Below are positions 35,409 to 44,385 of a stretch of DNA of 64,000 nucleotides, one piece after another. The stretch is from Bacillota bacterium. Lineage in GTDB: Bacteria; Bacillota; Clostridia; Clostridiales; Clostridiaceae. The stretch is from the NCBI GenBank assembly GCA_023435985.1, contig JAEZKY010000213.1, positions 8,899 to 72,898 on the forward strand, read 5' to 3'. Each line of letters starts with the position of its first letter. Position 1 is the first letter of the stretch. A program made the position numbers and the translations under genes. Under the pieces are notes generated by a model that saw nothing but the letters and a program-made list of their open reading frames with translations, did not search any database and was not told the origin of the DNA.

Positions 35409-37055
35409 CTATTTAATCCAAGCTCCGTCAGCACCAACTTTATATCCGCTAATTGTAGTACTTGTTGCCATAGATCCATCAGAAGTTAAATAATAGTATT
35501 TTCCTCCACTTATTACCCAGCAATTTTCTGCCATAGCTCCAGATGTACTTAAGTAATAGTACTTACCGCTGCTTAATATCCAACTGTTTTCTGCCATGAA
35601 TCCATCTGAAGCCATATAGTACCAGCTGTTATAATTTTTATCAAAGACCCATTGATTTATTAATTGTTTTCCTAAGTTATCATAATACTGCCATTTTCCA
35701 CTTACCTGTACCCAGCCATTTTTGATTGAAGGTGAAGTTGAATCTGCTGTATTTCCAGTTGATACGGTAGTTGTTGTGCTTGGATTAGATGCTGCTGTGC
35801 TTGAAGTTAAAACTCCGTCTCCTGAATCAGTTGAAGTAGTTCCTCTATATATCTTTAAAGTATACTCTCTTTCATCATCGTCCTCATCTTCAATTCTTAT
35901 TTTAATATCATTTTCACCATTATCTAAGTCTACATCTTTTTTATAATTGTCATCATCATCTACTTCATCGCCATCAATTTCGACTGTATCTTCATCCTCG
36001 TCTTCTGGTTTTGCTTTAATTGTTACTTCATCTGCATCACTAGCTACATCATAAGTATATGTTACCTTTGAGTCTGATAAAGAGATACTATTTCCATCTA
36101 CACTTAGACTATCCAAATAAATATCGTCATAGTCATCAGCATCATCATCTGAAGTATCAGAACCATCACCAGTGTATTTTACATGAATTGTATAATCATT
36201 TACCACATCATCATCATCATCATACTCTACATCATCGTCTGGCTCTTCATCATATACTCTTACGACAATAGTATAATACTCTGATGATAAACTAATATCA
36301 CTGCCTACTGATTTCCCCTTGATTGAATCACTAATATCATCTTCATCATCATCCTTAAATACTCTGACATATTTTGAGCTAATCCCATCTATATCCACAT
36401 TAATTGTACTAGATGAAGTTTTAGCATAATATTCTTCATTAGGTTCTACATCATCGCTGTCTACTTCATCATCACTATCATAATCATCATCTTCATAAAG
36501 CTTAATAGTATCCCCGCTTGAATTTTCTAATTCTATACTGTCAAGTTCATCATCATCATTGTCATCATCATCATTATATTTTACTTTTATTTTGTATTCA
36601 CTAATAACATGGCTGTCACTGCTATACTTTATGTTGCTAGAAGGTTCTTCATCATATACTCTTACAACAAGGGTTGTTGTTCCTGATGATATGCTTATAC
36701 TACTGCTTACACTTTTGCCTTCTGTTGAACTTGAAGTATCATTAAATACTTTGACGTATTCAGATGCAGGGCCACTTATATTTACCCTTACTGTCCTTGA
36801 TGAACTCTCTGCATAGTATGTTATACCAGGTGATATACTGCTGCTAACTGCAGTACTGTAACTGCTGTCACTATAAATTTTTAAAGTACTACCACCTGAA
36901 GTTTCTAATCCCAAACTAGATAAGGTACTTACAGAATTGTCTGAAGCATAAGCCTTTGAAGTTAGTAAATTAATTCGGCCAGCTGGTCCTGCAGCTGAAA
37001 CTATTCCTATTGCCATTATTATGGCAATTATTTTCTTAATATTTTTATTCATCAT
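35409..37055 (-). CDS. Secreted protein with duplicated N-terminal array domain, cadherin-like domain and cell-wall-binding repeats
   Basis: About 548 residues. The frame begins with a TTG at 37070 that is part of the ribosome site TTGGAGGG; I use the ATG at 37055. After the signal peptide (ends AYA-S) come two copies of the N-terminal array domain, at about 43-160 and 170-295, the second extremely Asp-rich. A cadherin-like domain follows (about 312-405), then a Ser/Thr-rich linker and about five choline-binding-type repeats ending in GAWIK. The second N-terminal copy and the cadherin-like domain are nearly the same as in the gene at 37246-38361, at DNA level too. This suggests unequal exchange between neighbours. 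Confidence 0.85.
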   Translation of the reverse strand: MMNKNIKKIIAIIMAIGIVSAAGPAGRINLLTSKAYASDNSVSTLSSLGLETSGGSTLKIYSDSSYSTAVSSSISPGITYYAESSSRTVRVNISGPASEYVKVFNDTSSSTEGKSVSSSISISSGTTTLVVRVYDEEPSSNIKYSSDSHVISEYKIKVKYNDDDDNDDDELDSIELENSSGDTIKLYEDDDYDSDDEVDSDDVEPNEEYYAKTSSSTINVDIDGISSKYVRVFKDDDEDDISDSIKGKSVGSDISLSSEYYTIVVRVYDEEPDDDVEYDDDDDVVNDYTIHVKYTGDGSDTSDDDADDYDDIYLDSLSVDGNSISLSDSKVTYTYDVASDADEVTIKAKPEDEDEDTVEIDGDEVDDDDNYKKDVDLDNGENDIKIRIEDEDDDEREYTLKIYRGTTSTDSGDGVLTSSTAASNPSTTTTVSTGNTADSTSPSIKNGWVQVSGKWQYYDNLGKQLINQWVFDKNYNSWYYMASDGFMAENSWILSSGKYYYLSTSGAMAENCWVISGGKYYYLTSDGSMATSTTISGYKVGADGAWIK

Positions 37056-37186
37056 AACTTGTCCCTCCAATTTAATAACGTGAATTGGAATCTAAATTAC
37101 TTTATATTAATGTTTTTTCTAAATACCCCTTTAAACTCACGTTAATTATTATTAATTTATCTCATATGATGCTGCTATATATAAAT

Positions 37187-37213
37187 AAGGCTGGAAGATT
37201 ACCGCCCAGCCTT
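37187..37213 (-). terminator. Hairpin after the gene at 37246-38361
   Basis: The arms AAGGCTGG and CCAGCCTT (37187-37194, 37206-37213) are followed on the minus strand by ATTTATAT. The U-tract is imperfect. Confidence 0.65.
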
Positions 37214-37245
37214 GTTTTTTATAAATATATATCTTATTAGCTTTA

Positions 37246-38361
37246 TTATGAAATCCAAGCTCCATCAGAACCAACTCTCCATTGGCCAACATAAGTATCA
37301 TGAGCCATCATTCCATCTGCTCCTAAGTAATACCACTTTCCATAGTTTCTATCAAAAAGCCAGTAACTCTTTAATGGAGCTCCTGTGGAATCATTATATT
37401 GCCATCCGCCATTTACTTGTACCCATCCAACTTTTGCAGTTGTAACTACTGTTGCTGTACTTGTCTGTGACGCTGCTGTACTTGTAGCTGTTGAAGCAAC
37501 TGTAGTATTATCTGCTCTAGTTATCTTTAAAGTATACTCTCTTTCATTATCATCTTCATCTTCGATTTTTACTTTAATATCATTTTCACCTTTATCTAAA
37601 TCTACATCTTTCTTGTAATTGTCATCATCATTTACTTCATCGCCATCAATTTCAACTGTATCCTCATCTTCATCTTCTGGTCTTGCCTTTATTGAAACTT
37701 CATCTACATCGCTTGCTACATCATAAGTATATGTAGTTTTTGAATCTGATAAAGAAACGCTGTTTCCATCTACACTAAGGCTATCTAGATATATATCATC
37801 ATATTCATCTGAATCGTCTGAATCATCTGAGTCATCTGAGTCATCTCCAGTGTATTTTACATGAATTGTATATTCATTTGAAACATCATCATCATCATCA
37901 TATCTTACATCATCATCTGGCTCTTCATCATATATTTTTACAGCAATAGTATAGTACTCTGATGATAAACTGATATCGTCACCTACTTCTTTACCTTTAG
38001 TTGAATCACTGATATCATCTTCATCATCATCCTTGAATACTCTTACATATTTTGAGCTGACCCCATCTATGTCTATATTAATTTTATCAGATGAAGTTTT
38101 AGCATAGTAATCAGTATCTGGATCTACATCTTCGCTATCTACTTTTTCATCACTATCGTAGCTATCGTCATCGTAAAGCTTTATGCTGCTTCCATCTGAA
38201 GTTTCTAATTTTAGACTATCAAAAGTATCATCGTCATTTTCATCATCAGATGCATAAGCCTTTGTTGTTAAAAAGCTAGCATTGCTGACAGCTGGTGCTG
38301 CTACTGAGATTGTTCCAAATACCATTGCCAAAGCAACTATTTTCTTTAAATTTTTACTCAT
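37246..38361 (-). CDS. Secreted Asp-rich protein: N-terminal array domain, cadherin-like domain, short cell-wall-binding region
   Basis: 371 residues. The signal peptide ends near AYA-S (residue 37). The N-terminal array domain (46-170) has YVRVFKDDDEDD and KIYDEEPDDD. A run of SDD repeats (about 174-186) precedes the cadherin-like domain (188-282). The wall-binding part is the shortest of the set (310-371, about two repeats), ends GAWIS and has an unusual YVGQWRVGSDG segment. Long acidic runs suggest calcium binding. A GGAGGAAT site precedes the ATG. DNA from 37522 to 38232 closely matches 35851-36545 in the next gene. Confidence 0.84.
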   Translation of the reverse strand: MSKNLKKIVALAMVFGTISVAAPAVSNASFLTTKAYASDDENDDDTFDSLKLETSDGSSIKLYDDDSYDSDEKVDSEDVDPDTDYYAKTSSDKINIDIDGVSSKYVRVFKDDDEDDISDSTKGKEVGDDISLSSEYYTIAVKIYDEEPDDDVRYDDDDDVSNEYTIHVKYTGDDSDDSDDSDDSDEYDDIYLDSLSVDGNSVSLSDSKTTYTYDVASDVDEVSIKARPEDEDEDTVEIDGDEVNDDDNYKKDVDLDKGENDIKVKIEDEDDNEREYTLKITRADNTTVASTATSTAASQTSTATVVTTAKVGWVQVNGGWQYNDSTGAPLKSYWLFDRNYGKWYYLGADGMMAHDTYVGQWRVGSDGAWIS

Positions 38362-38516
38362 AAATTTATTCCTCCAATTTATTTATCGTCACTATTTATT
38401 AAAATTATATACATATCTTATATTTTACCACTAAAACAACATTTGTCCAAATTTAATATTCTTTTCTTAGATATAAGGCAGAACTACACGCACTTCAATT
38501 GACAATTTGTTCATTC

Positions 38517-39827
38517 TTAATTAGCTGCTGTATTATCTGTCATTTTTCCTGTTGAATCTAAATAATACCATTTTCCATCAGAGTTTTCTAGCCAGCCAGT
38601 CTTCATTGCTCCACTGCTGTCAAGATAATACCAGTTTTCTGAGGAATCTTCTAACCATCCGCTTTGCATTACTCCTCTTTCATTTAAGTAATACCAATTT
38701 TTCCCTGATTGTATCCAGCCTGTTTGTATCTCCCCCTTTTCATTTAAATAAAACCAGTTGCTGCCATCATAAAACCAGCCAGTTGCCATAGTTCCATCTG
38801 CTTTTAAGTAGTAAGTCTTTCCTGTTTTACTGTCAAACCACCACTGATTTTTTAAAGGCACTCCAGTTCCGTCAATATATTCCCATTTTCCATTAACTTT
38901 CTGCCATGAATTGAATTTGCCTGAATCACTTGTAACTGCATTATTTATGTTACCTGAAGCTGAGCTTGTACTTCCTTGACTCGCAGAAGTAGAAGCAACC
39001 GAAGTCGAGTTACTTCCTCTGTATACATTCAAAGTATATGTTTCATCATCATCATTACTTTCAACATATATCTTTATGGTATTGTTACCTTCATCTAAGC
39101 TTATTGTCTTTTCAAAGTTATCGCTTTCTTCTACAGATTGTCCATTAATTTCAACTACATCCTCATTATTATCAGGAGTTGCTCTAATAAGAAGATCTTC
39201 AATATTATCATTGACACTTACATTATATGAATATTGTTCCTTTGAAAAATCAATATCTCCATTACTTAGATAGATACTTTGCAAATATGCATAATCTTTA
39301 TCAAGTTCGTCGTCAGAGCTTATATCATTTGAATCTGGTTTCTTGACATGAATTATGTAAGTATTTTCGCAATCAGTTACATCTTTATTCCCATAAGCAT
39401 CTTTATAAGCCTGCTCACTTTTGTATGTTCTCAAATAAACATCCTCATATGTAGAGTCAATATTTACATACTCTCCAATATCCTGACCTTCTGCAGTCTT
39501 ATCTGCTGAAGTGAATACTTTTGCTACATATCCATTACCTTGTACACCTGCTGATATATAAAATCCATCAGCTCCAGTAAGGCTCATATAATAATCTTTA
39601 TTTCCAGATAGACTTGTTTCATTTCCTTCATAAGTATTAAGTAATTTAATCTCACTTCCAGTACTCCTTGTTATAGTCAGTGAATTTAGCTCTCCATCAC
39701 TTGCACTTCTATAGGTTGATGCATATGCTTCTACTGATCCTAAAACAAACTTATCAGCTGGCAAAACACCTGAAATTGTTCCGATTATAAGGCTTACTGC
39801 TATTATGTGTTTGATTTTCTTGTGCAT
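38517..39827 (-). CDS. Secreted protein: N-terminal array domain, cadherin-like domain, about six cell-wall-binding repeats, atypical C-terminus
   Basis: About 436 residues from the ATG at 39827, preceded by AAAGGAGG; an in-frame GTG at 39845 overlaps that site. The signal peptide ends AYA-S. The N-terminal array domain (about 45-163) is the YLRTYKSEQAYKDA / VTDCENTY variant. A cadherin-like domain (about 180-271) and a Ser-rich linker follow, then roughly six choline-binding-type repeats. Unlike its neighbours it stops at KMTDNTAAN, without the final GYKxxxxGAWI segment. This looks like a C-terminal truncation. Confidence 0.84.
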   Translation of the reverse strand: MHKKIKHIIAVSLIIGTISGVLPADKFVLGSVEAYASTYRSASDGELNSLTITRSTGSEIKLLNTYEGNETSLSGNKDYYMSLTGADGFYISAGVQGNGYVAKVFTSADKTAEGQDIGEYVNIDSTYEDVYLRTYKSEQAYKDAYGNKDVTDCENTYIIHVKKPDSNDISSDDELDKDYAYLQSIYLSNGDIDFSKEQYSYNVSVNDNIEDLLIRATPDNNEDVVEINGQSVEESDNFEKTISLDEGNNTIKIYVESNDDDETYTLNVYRGSNSTSVASTSASQGSTSSASGNINNAVTSDSGKFNSWQKVNGKWEYIDGTGVPLKNQWWFDSKTGKTYYLKADGTMATGWFYDGSNWFYLNEKGEIQTGWIQSGKNWYYLNERGVMQSGWLEDSSENWYYLDSSGAMKTGWLENSDGKWYYLDSTGKMTDNTAAN

Positions 39828-40133
39828 AATATACCTCCTTTGCACTTTTTAACACCTTAACTTTATCTTTTATTATAGCTATTCAATTTAAAAACTTGAT
39901 ATCTTCATTATTTGACTTGTATATAGTTACATTTTCATTCTCTTATATAAATTACCATAAGCGCATATATTTCTAACTAATATATTCAATTCTAATTTTA
40001 CCTCATAATTCTAAACTTTCTATTATATAATTATTAACTTTTTATAAATACTTTGTATATATGTTGTAAAATAAAAGTTTCGGGAGTACTTATTAAGAAA
40101 ATATATCCATTTAATCACTTGAATTTTAATTAT
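39828..40133. other. AT-rich intergenic region
   Basis: About 300 bp between two minus-strand array genes. It presumably holds the promoter of the gene at 38517-39827. I see no clear hairpin, promoter or gene. Confidence 0.4.
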
Positions 40134-41582
40134 CTATTGAATCCAAGCTCCATCTGATCCAACTTTATAGCTTCCAATTGTTGTATCATGTGCCATAGAT
40201 CCATCAGAATTCAAGTAATAATACTTTCCATCCGTATCTTTTATCCATCCTGTTCTCTTCTGTCCATTATTATCAAGGTAAAACCATGATCCATTTATCT
40301 TTTGCCAGCCAGCTTGTGCATTACTATTATTATCATCTTGACCTCCGTTACTATTTTGTTCCCAAGCTCCATCTGAACCCAGCTCATATCCATCAACTGT
40401 TGTATCATGTGCCATAGATCCATCGGAATTCAAGTAATAATACTTTCCATCCGTATCTTTTATCCATCCTGTTCTCTTTTGTCCATTATTATCAAAGTAA
40501 AACCATGATCCATTTATCTTTTGCCAGCCAGCTTGTACATTACTACTATTGACTCCTTGACTATCATTATTATTTTGTTTCCAAGCTCCATCTGAACCTA
40601 GCTCATAGCCATCAATTGTTGTATCATGTGCCATAGATCCATCAGAATTTAAATAATAATATTTTCCATCCGTATCTTTCATCCATCCTGTTTTTTTCTG
40701 TCCATTATTATCAAAGTAAAACCATGATCCATTTATCTTTTGCCAGCCAGCTTGCCCATTACCATTGCTTGCTCCTTGGCTGTCATTTGCAAGCTGATTG
40801 CCTTGTTGTCCTGCTTCAGAATTCAATGTTTTATTAACTGTTAATGTATATGTCCTTGAATTATCATCCTTCGAAACTTTTACAGTTATTGTATTAGTAG
40901 TTGAACTTAAAGGTACTGTACTTTTATATCCACCATCGCTATCAACTATTATTCCATTTATTGTAACTGTATTGTCCGTATCCTTAGGTATAGCTTGTAC
41001 TATTGTTGAAGCTGCATCGTTAGGAACATTAGTAGTATAAGAAGTTGTATTTTGATCAAAGTTAACAACACCATTGCTTAATGAAAGTCCTAATAAATCC
41101 GCATCATCAGAAGTTGTGTTTTTTATGATGATAGTATATTGGTTATAATCCGAACTAGAATAATCCTCATCATATTTATCTTCATATACTCTTACCTTAA
41201 GAGTAGTAGTTGTTCCTTCTGAAATACTAATATCATCGCCAACTTCGTAAGCTGTACTAGAACTTCCTTTAAATATTCTTACATTATCATCGTCTGCTCC
41301 ATCTATACTATTTATAACAATTTTATTTGATGAAGTTTTTGAATAATATGTATCTCCAACAGATAAATCATCATCGAGCTTATCATCATAACCGCTATCT
41401 GTATAAAGATTTAAACTACCTCCATTTGAAGTTTCTAATTCTAAACTTCTTAGTTCATCAGCATCAGAATCGGATGCATAAGCTTTTATAGTTAATAAAT
41501 TAGCACATGTTGCTGGTGCAACTGCTGAAACACTTCCGAGCACTATTACTGCCGCAATTATCTTTTTTAAATTTCTATTCAT
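40134..41582 (-). CDS. Secreted protein: N-terminal array domain, cadherin-like domain, three-fold duplicated cell-wall-binding unit
   Basis: 482 residues. The signal peptide ends near AYA-S (residue 37). The N-terminal array domain is at 42-154 and a divergent cadherin-like domain at 161-251 (YTTNVPNDAASTIVQAIPKD). The C-terminal third is three near-identical 73-residue units. Each holds AGWQKINGSWFYFDNNGQK, a TGW-KDTDGKYYYLNSDGSM repeat and HDTTIDGYELGSDGAW, joined by Asn/Ser/Gln-rich linkers. Each unit repeats what is normally the end of such a protein, GAW included, so the gene appears to have grown by duplicating its 3' end. A GAGGAG site precedes the ATG. Confidence 0.86.
   Translation of the reverse strand: MNRNLKKIIAAVIVLGSVSAVAPATCANLLTIKAYASDSDADELRSLELETSNGGSLNLYTDSGYDDKLDDDLSVGDTYYSKTSSNKIVINSIDGADDDNVRIFKGSSSTAYEVGDDISISEGTTTTLKVRVYEDKYDEDYSSSDYNQYTIIIKNTTSDDADLLGLSLSNGVVNFDQNTTSYTTNVPNDAASTIVQAIPKDTDNTVTINGIIVDSDGGYKSTVPLSSTTNTITVKVSKDDNSRTYTLTVNKTLNSEAGQQGNQLANDSQGASNGNGQAGWQKINGSWFYFDNNGQKKTGWMKDTDGKYYYLNSDGSMAHDTTIDGYELGSDGAWKQNNNDSQGVNSSNVQAGWQKINGSWFYFDNNGQKRTGWIKDTDGKYYYLNSDGSMAHDTTVDGYELGSDGAWEQNSNGGQDDNNSNAQAGWQKINGSWFYLDNNGQKRTGWIKDTDGKYYYLNSDGSMAHDTTIGSYKVGSDGAWIQ
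40143..40799 (-). repeat. Three tandem 219-bp coding repeats
   Basis: Units begin at 40143, 40362 and 40581, a constant 219-bp spacing (73 codons). Each has about 175 bp of almost identical sequence plus a more variable Asn/Ser linker. The low divergence points to recent duplication or ongoing conversion. Confidence 0.9.
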
Positions 41583-41784
41583 AAATATCGTCTCCTCATT
41601 TTAATACACAAGTTTGTATACTTATTTATAAAACTTTTTAATCAAATAGTACCTCATTTTCCTTACAAGTATTATATTAACCAATTATTGTTGCATTAGT
41701 GTGACAATAATATTGCTAGACTGTTAATTTAATATAAACCAACATTAAACAATATCTCACTAACTTGTATTGATAAAAGGCATG
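41583..41784. other. AT-rich intergenic region upstream of the gene at 40134-41582
   Basis: About 200 bp upstream of the array gene, which continues into the terminator at 41785-41839 and a further 120 bp before the next stop codon. No gene is present, and I cannot name a clear promoter. Confidence 0.4.
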
Positions 41785-41839
41785 TAAAAAATAAGAAATG
41801 AAGTTACTTAAAAAAGAACTTCACTCCTTATTTCTTATA
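41785..41839 (-). terminator. Terminator of the gene at 41962-43653
   Basis: On the minus strand the arms pair as AAGAAAT...TGAAGTT with AACTTCATTTCTT, with a small bulge, followed by ATTTTTTAC. It lies about 120 bp past the stop codon. Confidence 0.75.
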
Positions 41840-41961
41840 TATTAAATTTTATTCAATCACTAAACTAAGCTATAGCTTTTGGCAATTTACTTCTAAAGTT
41901 ATTCTAGGAAACTTCAATTTAACCTACTAACTAGCAATTTTTAATATAAACGCCAAAAATC

Positions 41962-43653
41962 TTAGATAATTAAAACTCCACTATCATTAAATTTATATTC
42001 TTTTCCGTCAATTATCTGAGTTCCAGTTAACATAACTCCGCTTGGACTAAAATAATATTTTGAATTGGAATAAACCAGCCATCCTGTCTGCATTGATCCA
42101 TCACTATTTAGATAATACCATTTATCATTATCCTGTATCCATCCTGATTTCAGTGAACCATCACTATTTAAATAATACCATTTTTCAGTTTTTGTATTGC
42201 TAGCATCTGCCTTTGAAGCATCACTATCCTTACTGCTCGTACTAGTAACTTCTTCCTTATACCAGCCTGTCTTCATATCTCCACTTGATTTATCTAACAT
42301 ATACCATTTTCCACCTGTATACTGCCAGCCTGTTAACATAATCCCATTACCATCTAATAAATACCATTTATCATCCTTTTGCAGCCAGCCTGTTACCTTA
42401 GAACCATTTTCATCGTAATATTCCCAGCCTTTATCTGTTTGTACCCATTGAGATTTCTTAGTCGTATCTGTACTTGTATTGCCAGTGCTTGTATTGCCAC
42501 CACTTGTGTCAGTATTATCTTGAGATGTACCTCTCTTTACAGTTAATGTATATGTTCTCTTCTTATCATTTAATTCATCCTCAACTATTACCTTAATAGT
42601 GTTTTCACCTTTGGACAAAGATACTTCTTTTTCAAAGTCATCATCAGAGTTCACTTCATCTCCATTAATTGTAACTAAATAATCCTCATCTTCTGGTTCT
42701 GCATCTATTGTTAACTTACTTATAGAGTCATCAAGATCCACAGTATACTCAGTTTCATCTTCTGAGAAATCAAGACTTCCATGATTTATCTTAAGCTCAT
42801 CTAAATATATATCATCTTGTGTATCTGAAGCATCTCCTCGTGTAATATTTAATGTATAAGTTCTTTGATTATCCTTATCATCTGTTACTTTTACTTTAAT
42901 TGTATTTGTCCCTTCATCTAAAGATACAGTTTTCTTATAATCATCGTCTGAATCTACAACATCTCCATCTATTCTTACCCTATCTGAATCATCTTCTGGC
43001 GGTGCTGTTATTTTTATTTCGCTGACTGAAGAATCAACACTGACATCATAGCTTGTCTTTTGTTTTGTGAAACTTATGTCTCCTTTGTTAAGCTGAATGT
43101 TATCTAGATATATTGAATCTTGAGTGTCATCCTCATCATCACTTGCTTGTGTTTTCCTTACGTTTATTGTATATTCTTGATCACAATTTGTTACATCCTT
43201 ATCAACATTTTTAGCTTCTCTGTAATCATCTAAAGAATTATAAGTTCTAACATAAATAGTTGTATCACCTTTTCCAAGTGGAATTTCATCTCCTGACTCA
43301 TACTCCTCTGCATCAGCTCTGTCGGAAGTAAAAATTCTAACTATTTCATCTTCACCTTCGGCTTCAGCATCTATTTTAATTCCATCGCTATCATCTGTAA
43401 GTTTTACATAATATTCTTCATCATCACTTAATTTAACTGTATCCCCATTATACCCATCACGTAAATCGAGAGTATCTCCATTGGTTGATTTTACTTTTAA
43501 TGTTTTTAATTCATCTGCATCTGGAGAATATGATGATGCATAAACTGGCCTAGCCATTATATCTCCAAACTTCACTGGTGTTATAGCTGAAATAGTAGAA
43601 AAAGCATTAATTGTAAGCACAAGTGCAATTATACGTTTTATATTTTTATTCAT
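41962..43653 (-). CDS. Secreted protein: N-terminal array domain, two cadherin-like domains, cell-wall-binding repeats
   Basis: 563 residues from the ATG at 43653, which follows GGGAGGAAAC; the frame is open 25 codons further upstream without a ribosome site. After a signal peptide (ends VYA-S) comes the N-terminal array domain (YVRTYNSLDDYREA / VTNCDQEYTI variant), then two cadherin-like domains (about 182-273 and 281-375). About six choline-binding-type repeats follow, interrupted by a Ser/Asp/Lys-rich insert. The end (YKFNDSGVLII) departs from the GAWI ending of the array. It is the last minus-strand array gene with this architecture. Confidence 0.85.
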   Translation of the reverse strand: MNKNIKRIIALVLTINAFSTISAITPVKFGDIMARPVYASSYSPDADELKTLKVKSTNGDTLDLRDGYNGDTVKLSDDEEYYVKLTDDSDGIKIDAEAEGEDEIVRIFTSDRADAEEYESGDEIPLGKGDTTIYVRTYNSLDDYREAKNVDKDVTNCDQEYTINVRKTQASDDEDDTQDSIYLDNIQLNKGDISFTKQKTSYDVSVDSSVSEIKITAPPEDDSDRVRIDGDVVDSDDDYKKTVSLDEGTNTIKVKVTDDKDNQRTYTLNITRGDASDTQDDIYLDELKINHGSLDFSEDETEYTVDLDDSISKLTIDAEPEDEDYLVTINGDEVNSDDDFEKEVSLSKGENTIKVIVEDELNDKKRTYTLTVKRGTSQDNTDTSGGNTSTGNTSTDTTKKSQWVQTDKGWEYYDENGSKVTGWLQKDDKWYLLDGNGIMLTGWQYTGGKWYMLDKSSGDMKTGWYKEEVTSTSSKDSDASKADASNTKTEKWYYLNSDGSLKSGWIQDNDKWYYLNSDGSMQTGWLVYSNSKYYFSPSGVMLTGTQIIDGKEYKFNDSGVLII

Positions 43654-44009
43654 AAAGTTTCCTCCCATACCGTTATGAGTTAATTTTATCACTATTATCC
43701 CGTAAAATACAAGATTCTTATATACCAAGATTAAAAAATTAAGAAAATTGAAATTTTTATATACATTCTTGTAAAACTTTCCATATATAAATTTTCTACA
43801 TTTTTATGAATTAATAAAATCATTTTTTCAAATAATAACATATAACTATTTTTCATTTTTAGTTATAAAAAATTATAGACTATATGCTGCAATTAAATTT
43901 ATGCATTAAAATCAAGCAAACATTTTAATTGTGTCGTAAATTTAAATATGAATATTATCGCAGTATTTGACATTGCTATTTCAAATCATTATGTTAGGAG
44001 TGATTAAAT
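43654..44009. other. Divergent intergenic region before the small YLPK genes
   Basis: About 350 bp of AT-rich DNA between divergent genes. Upstream of 44010 there is GAATA-N16-CATTGCTA around 43950-43978, which only loosely resembles a forespore (SigG) promoter. I do not claim it as one. Confidence 0.35.
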
Positions 44010-44210
44010 ATGAACAATGAGAAAATATCCTCATCTTCTAAAAATTTAACCGATATGTCTTCATCAGGACCTAGTGCTTCTGATATAGAAAAATTGAAAG
44101 ATCTTTATCTTCCAAAATCCAAAGCTAGAAATAATCCAAGTGAAAAGAGCATTGAAGATGCAAATGATTTAGAACATCCTAAGCCTCCAAGTCCAAATTC
44201 ATTAACATAA
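44010..44210 (+). CDS. Small hydrophilic protein with a YLPK motif, 66 residues
   Basis: A short gene with a good ribosome site (AGGAGTGATTAA before the ATG). The product is Ser/Lys/Asn/Pro-rich, has no Cys, Trp or membrane segment, and is probably disordered. LKDLYLPKSKARNNPSEKS near residues 30-48 is echoed by TYLPKVRTNYHPDKNDVES in the next small gene. The two are therefore likely paralogs that keep a short linear motif. No known family is recognised. A role as a spore-associated or wall-associated small protein is conceivable, but nothing in the sequence proves it. Confidence 0.7.
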   Translation: MNNEKISSSSKNLTDMSSSGPSASDIEKLKDLYLPKSKARNNPSEKSIEDANDLEHPKPPSPNSLT

Positions 44211-44219
44211 GACACAATC

Positions 44220-44294
44220 AAATAAATAACAAGGCAATTTGTCTCCTTGACTAATGAAAAATATCCATGGCAGTTTTGAACTTGTTATTTATTT
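44220..44294 (+). terminator. Long-loop terminator-like hairpin between the two small genes
   Basis: The 14-bp arms AAATAAATAACAAG (44220-44233) and CTTGTTATTTATTT (44281-44294) enclose a 47-nt loop and end in a U-rich stretch. The unusually long loop may fold further. Confidence 0.6.
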
Positions 44295-44385
44295 TCACGT
44301 GCGTAACTTAATTCTATAAATCTATCTCATGGAATTTAAAATTCTGCAATTCTTTTAGTATTATTGAAAAGTAAGGAGTGATACT

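Noticed and set aside
35722..36271. Plus-strand open frames inside the Asp-rich array genes
   Set aside because: They are antisense shadows of acidic repeats, giving His/Leu/Ser-rich peptides. They lack ribosome sites, and the minus-strand genes have signal peptides and clear domains.
22311..43653. Regularly spaced repeated DNA that might be taken for a CRISPR array
   Set aside because: The repeats are in frame inside long coding sequences and translate to choline-binding-type and cadherin-like modules. There are no short identical repeats with unique spacers, and no cas genes.
43940..43980. SigG-like promoter upstream of the small YLPK genes
   Set aside because: GAATA and CATTGCTA only partly fit the consensus, the spacing is off by one or two, and no equivalent is found before the second small gene.
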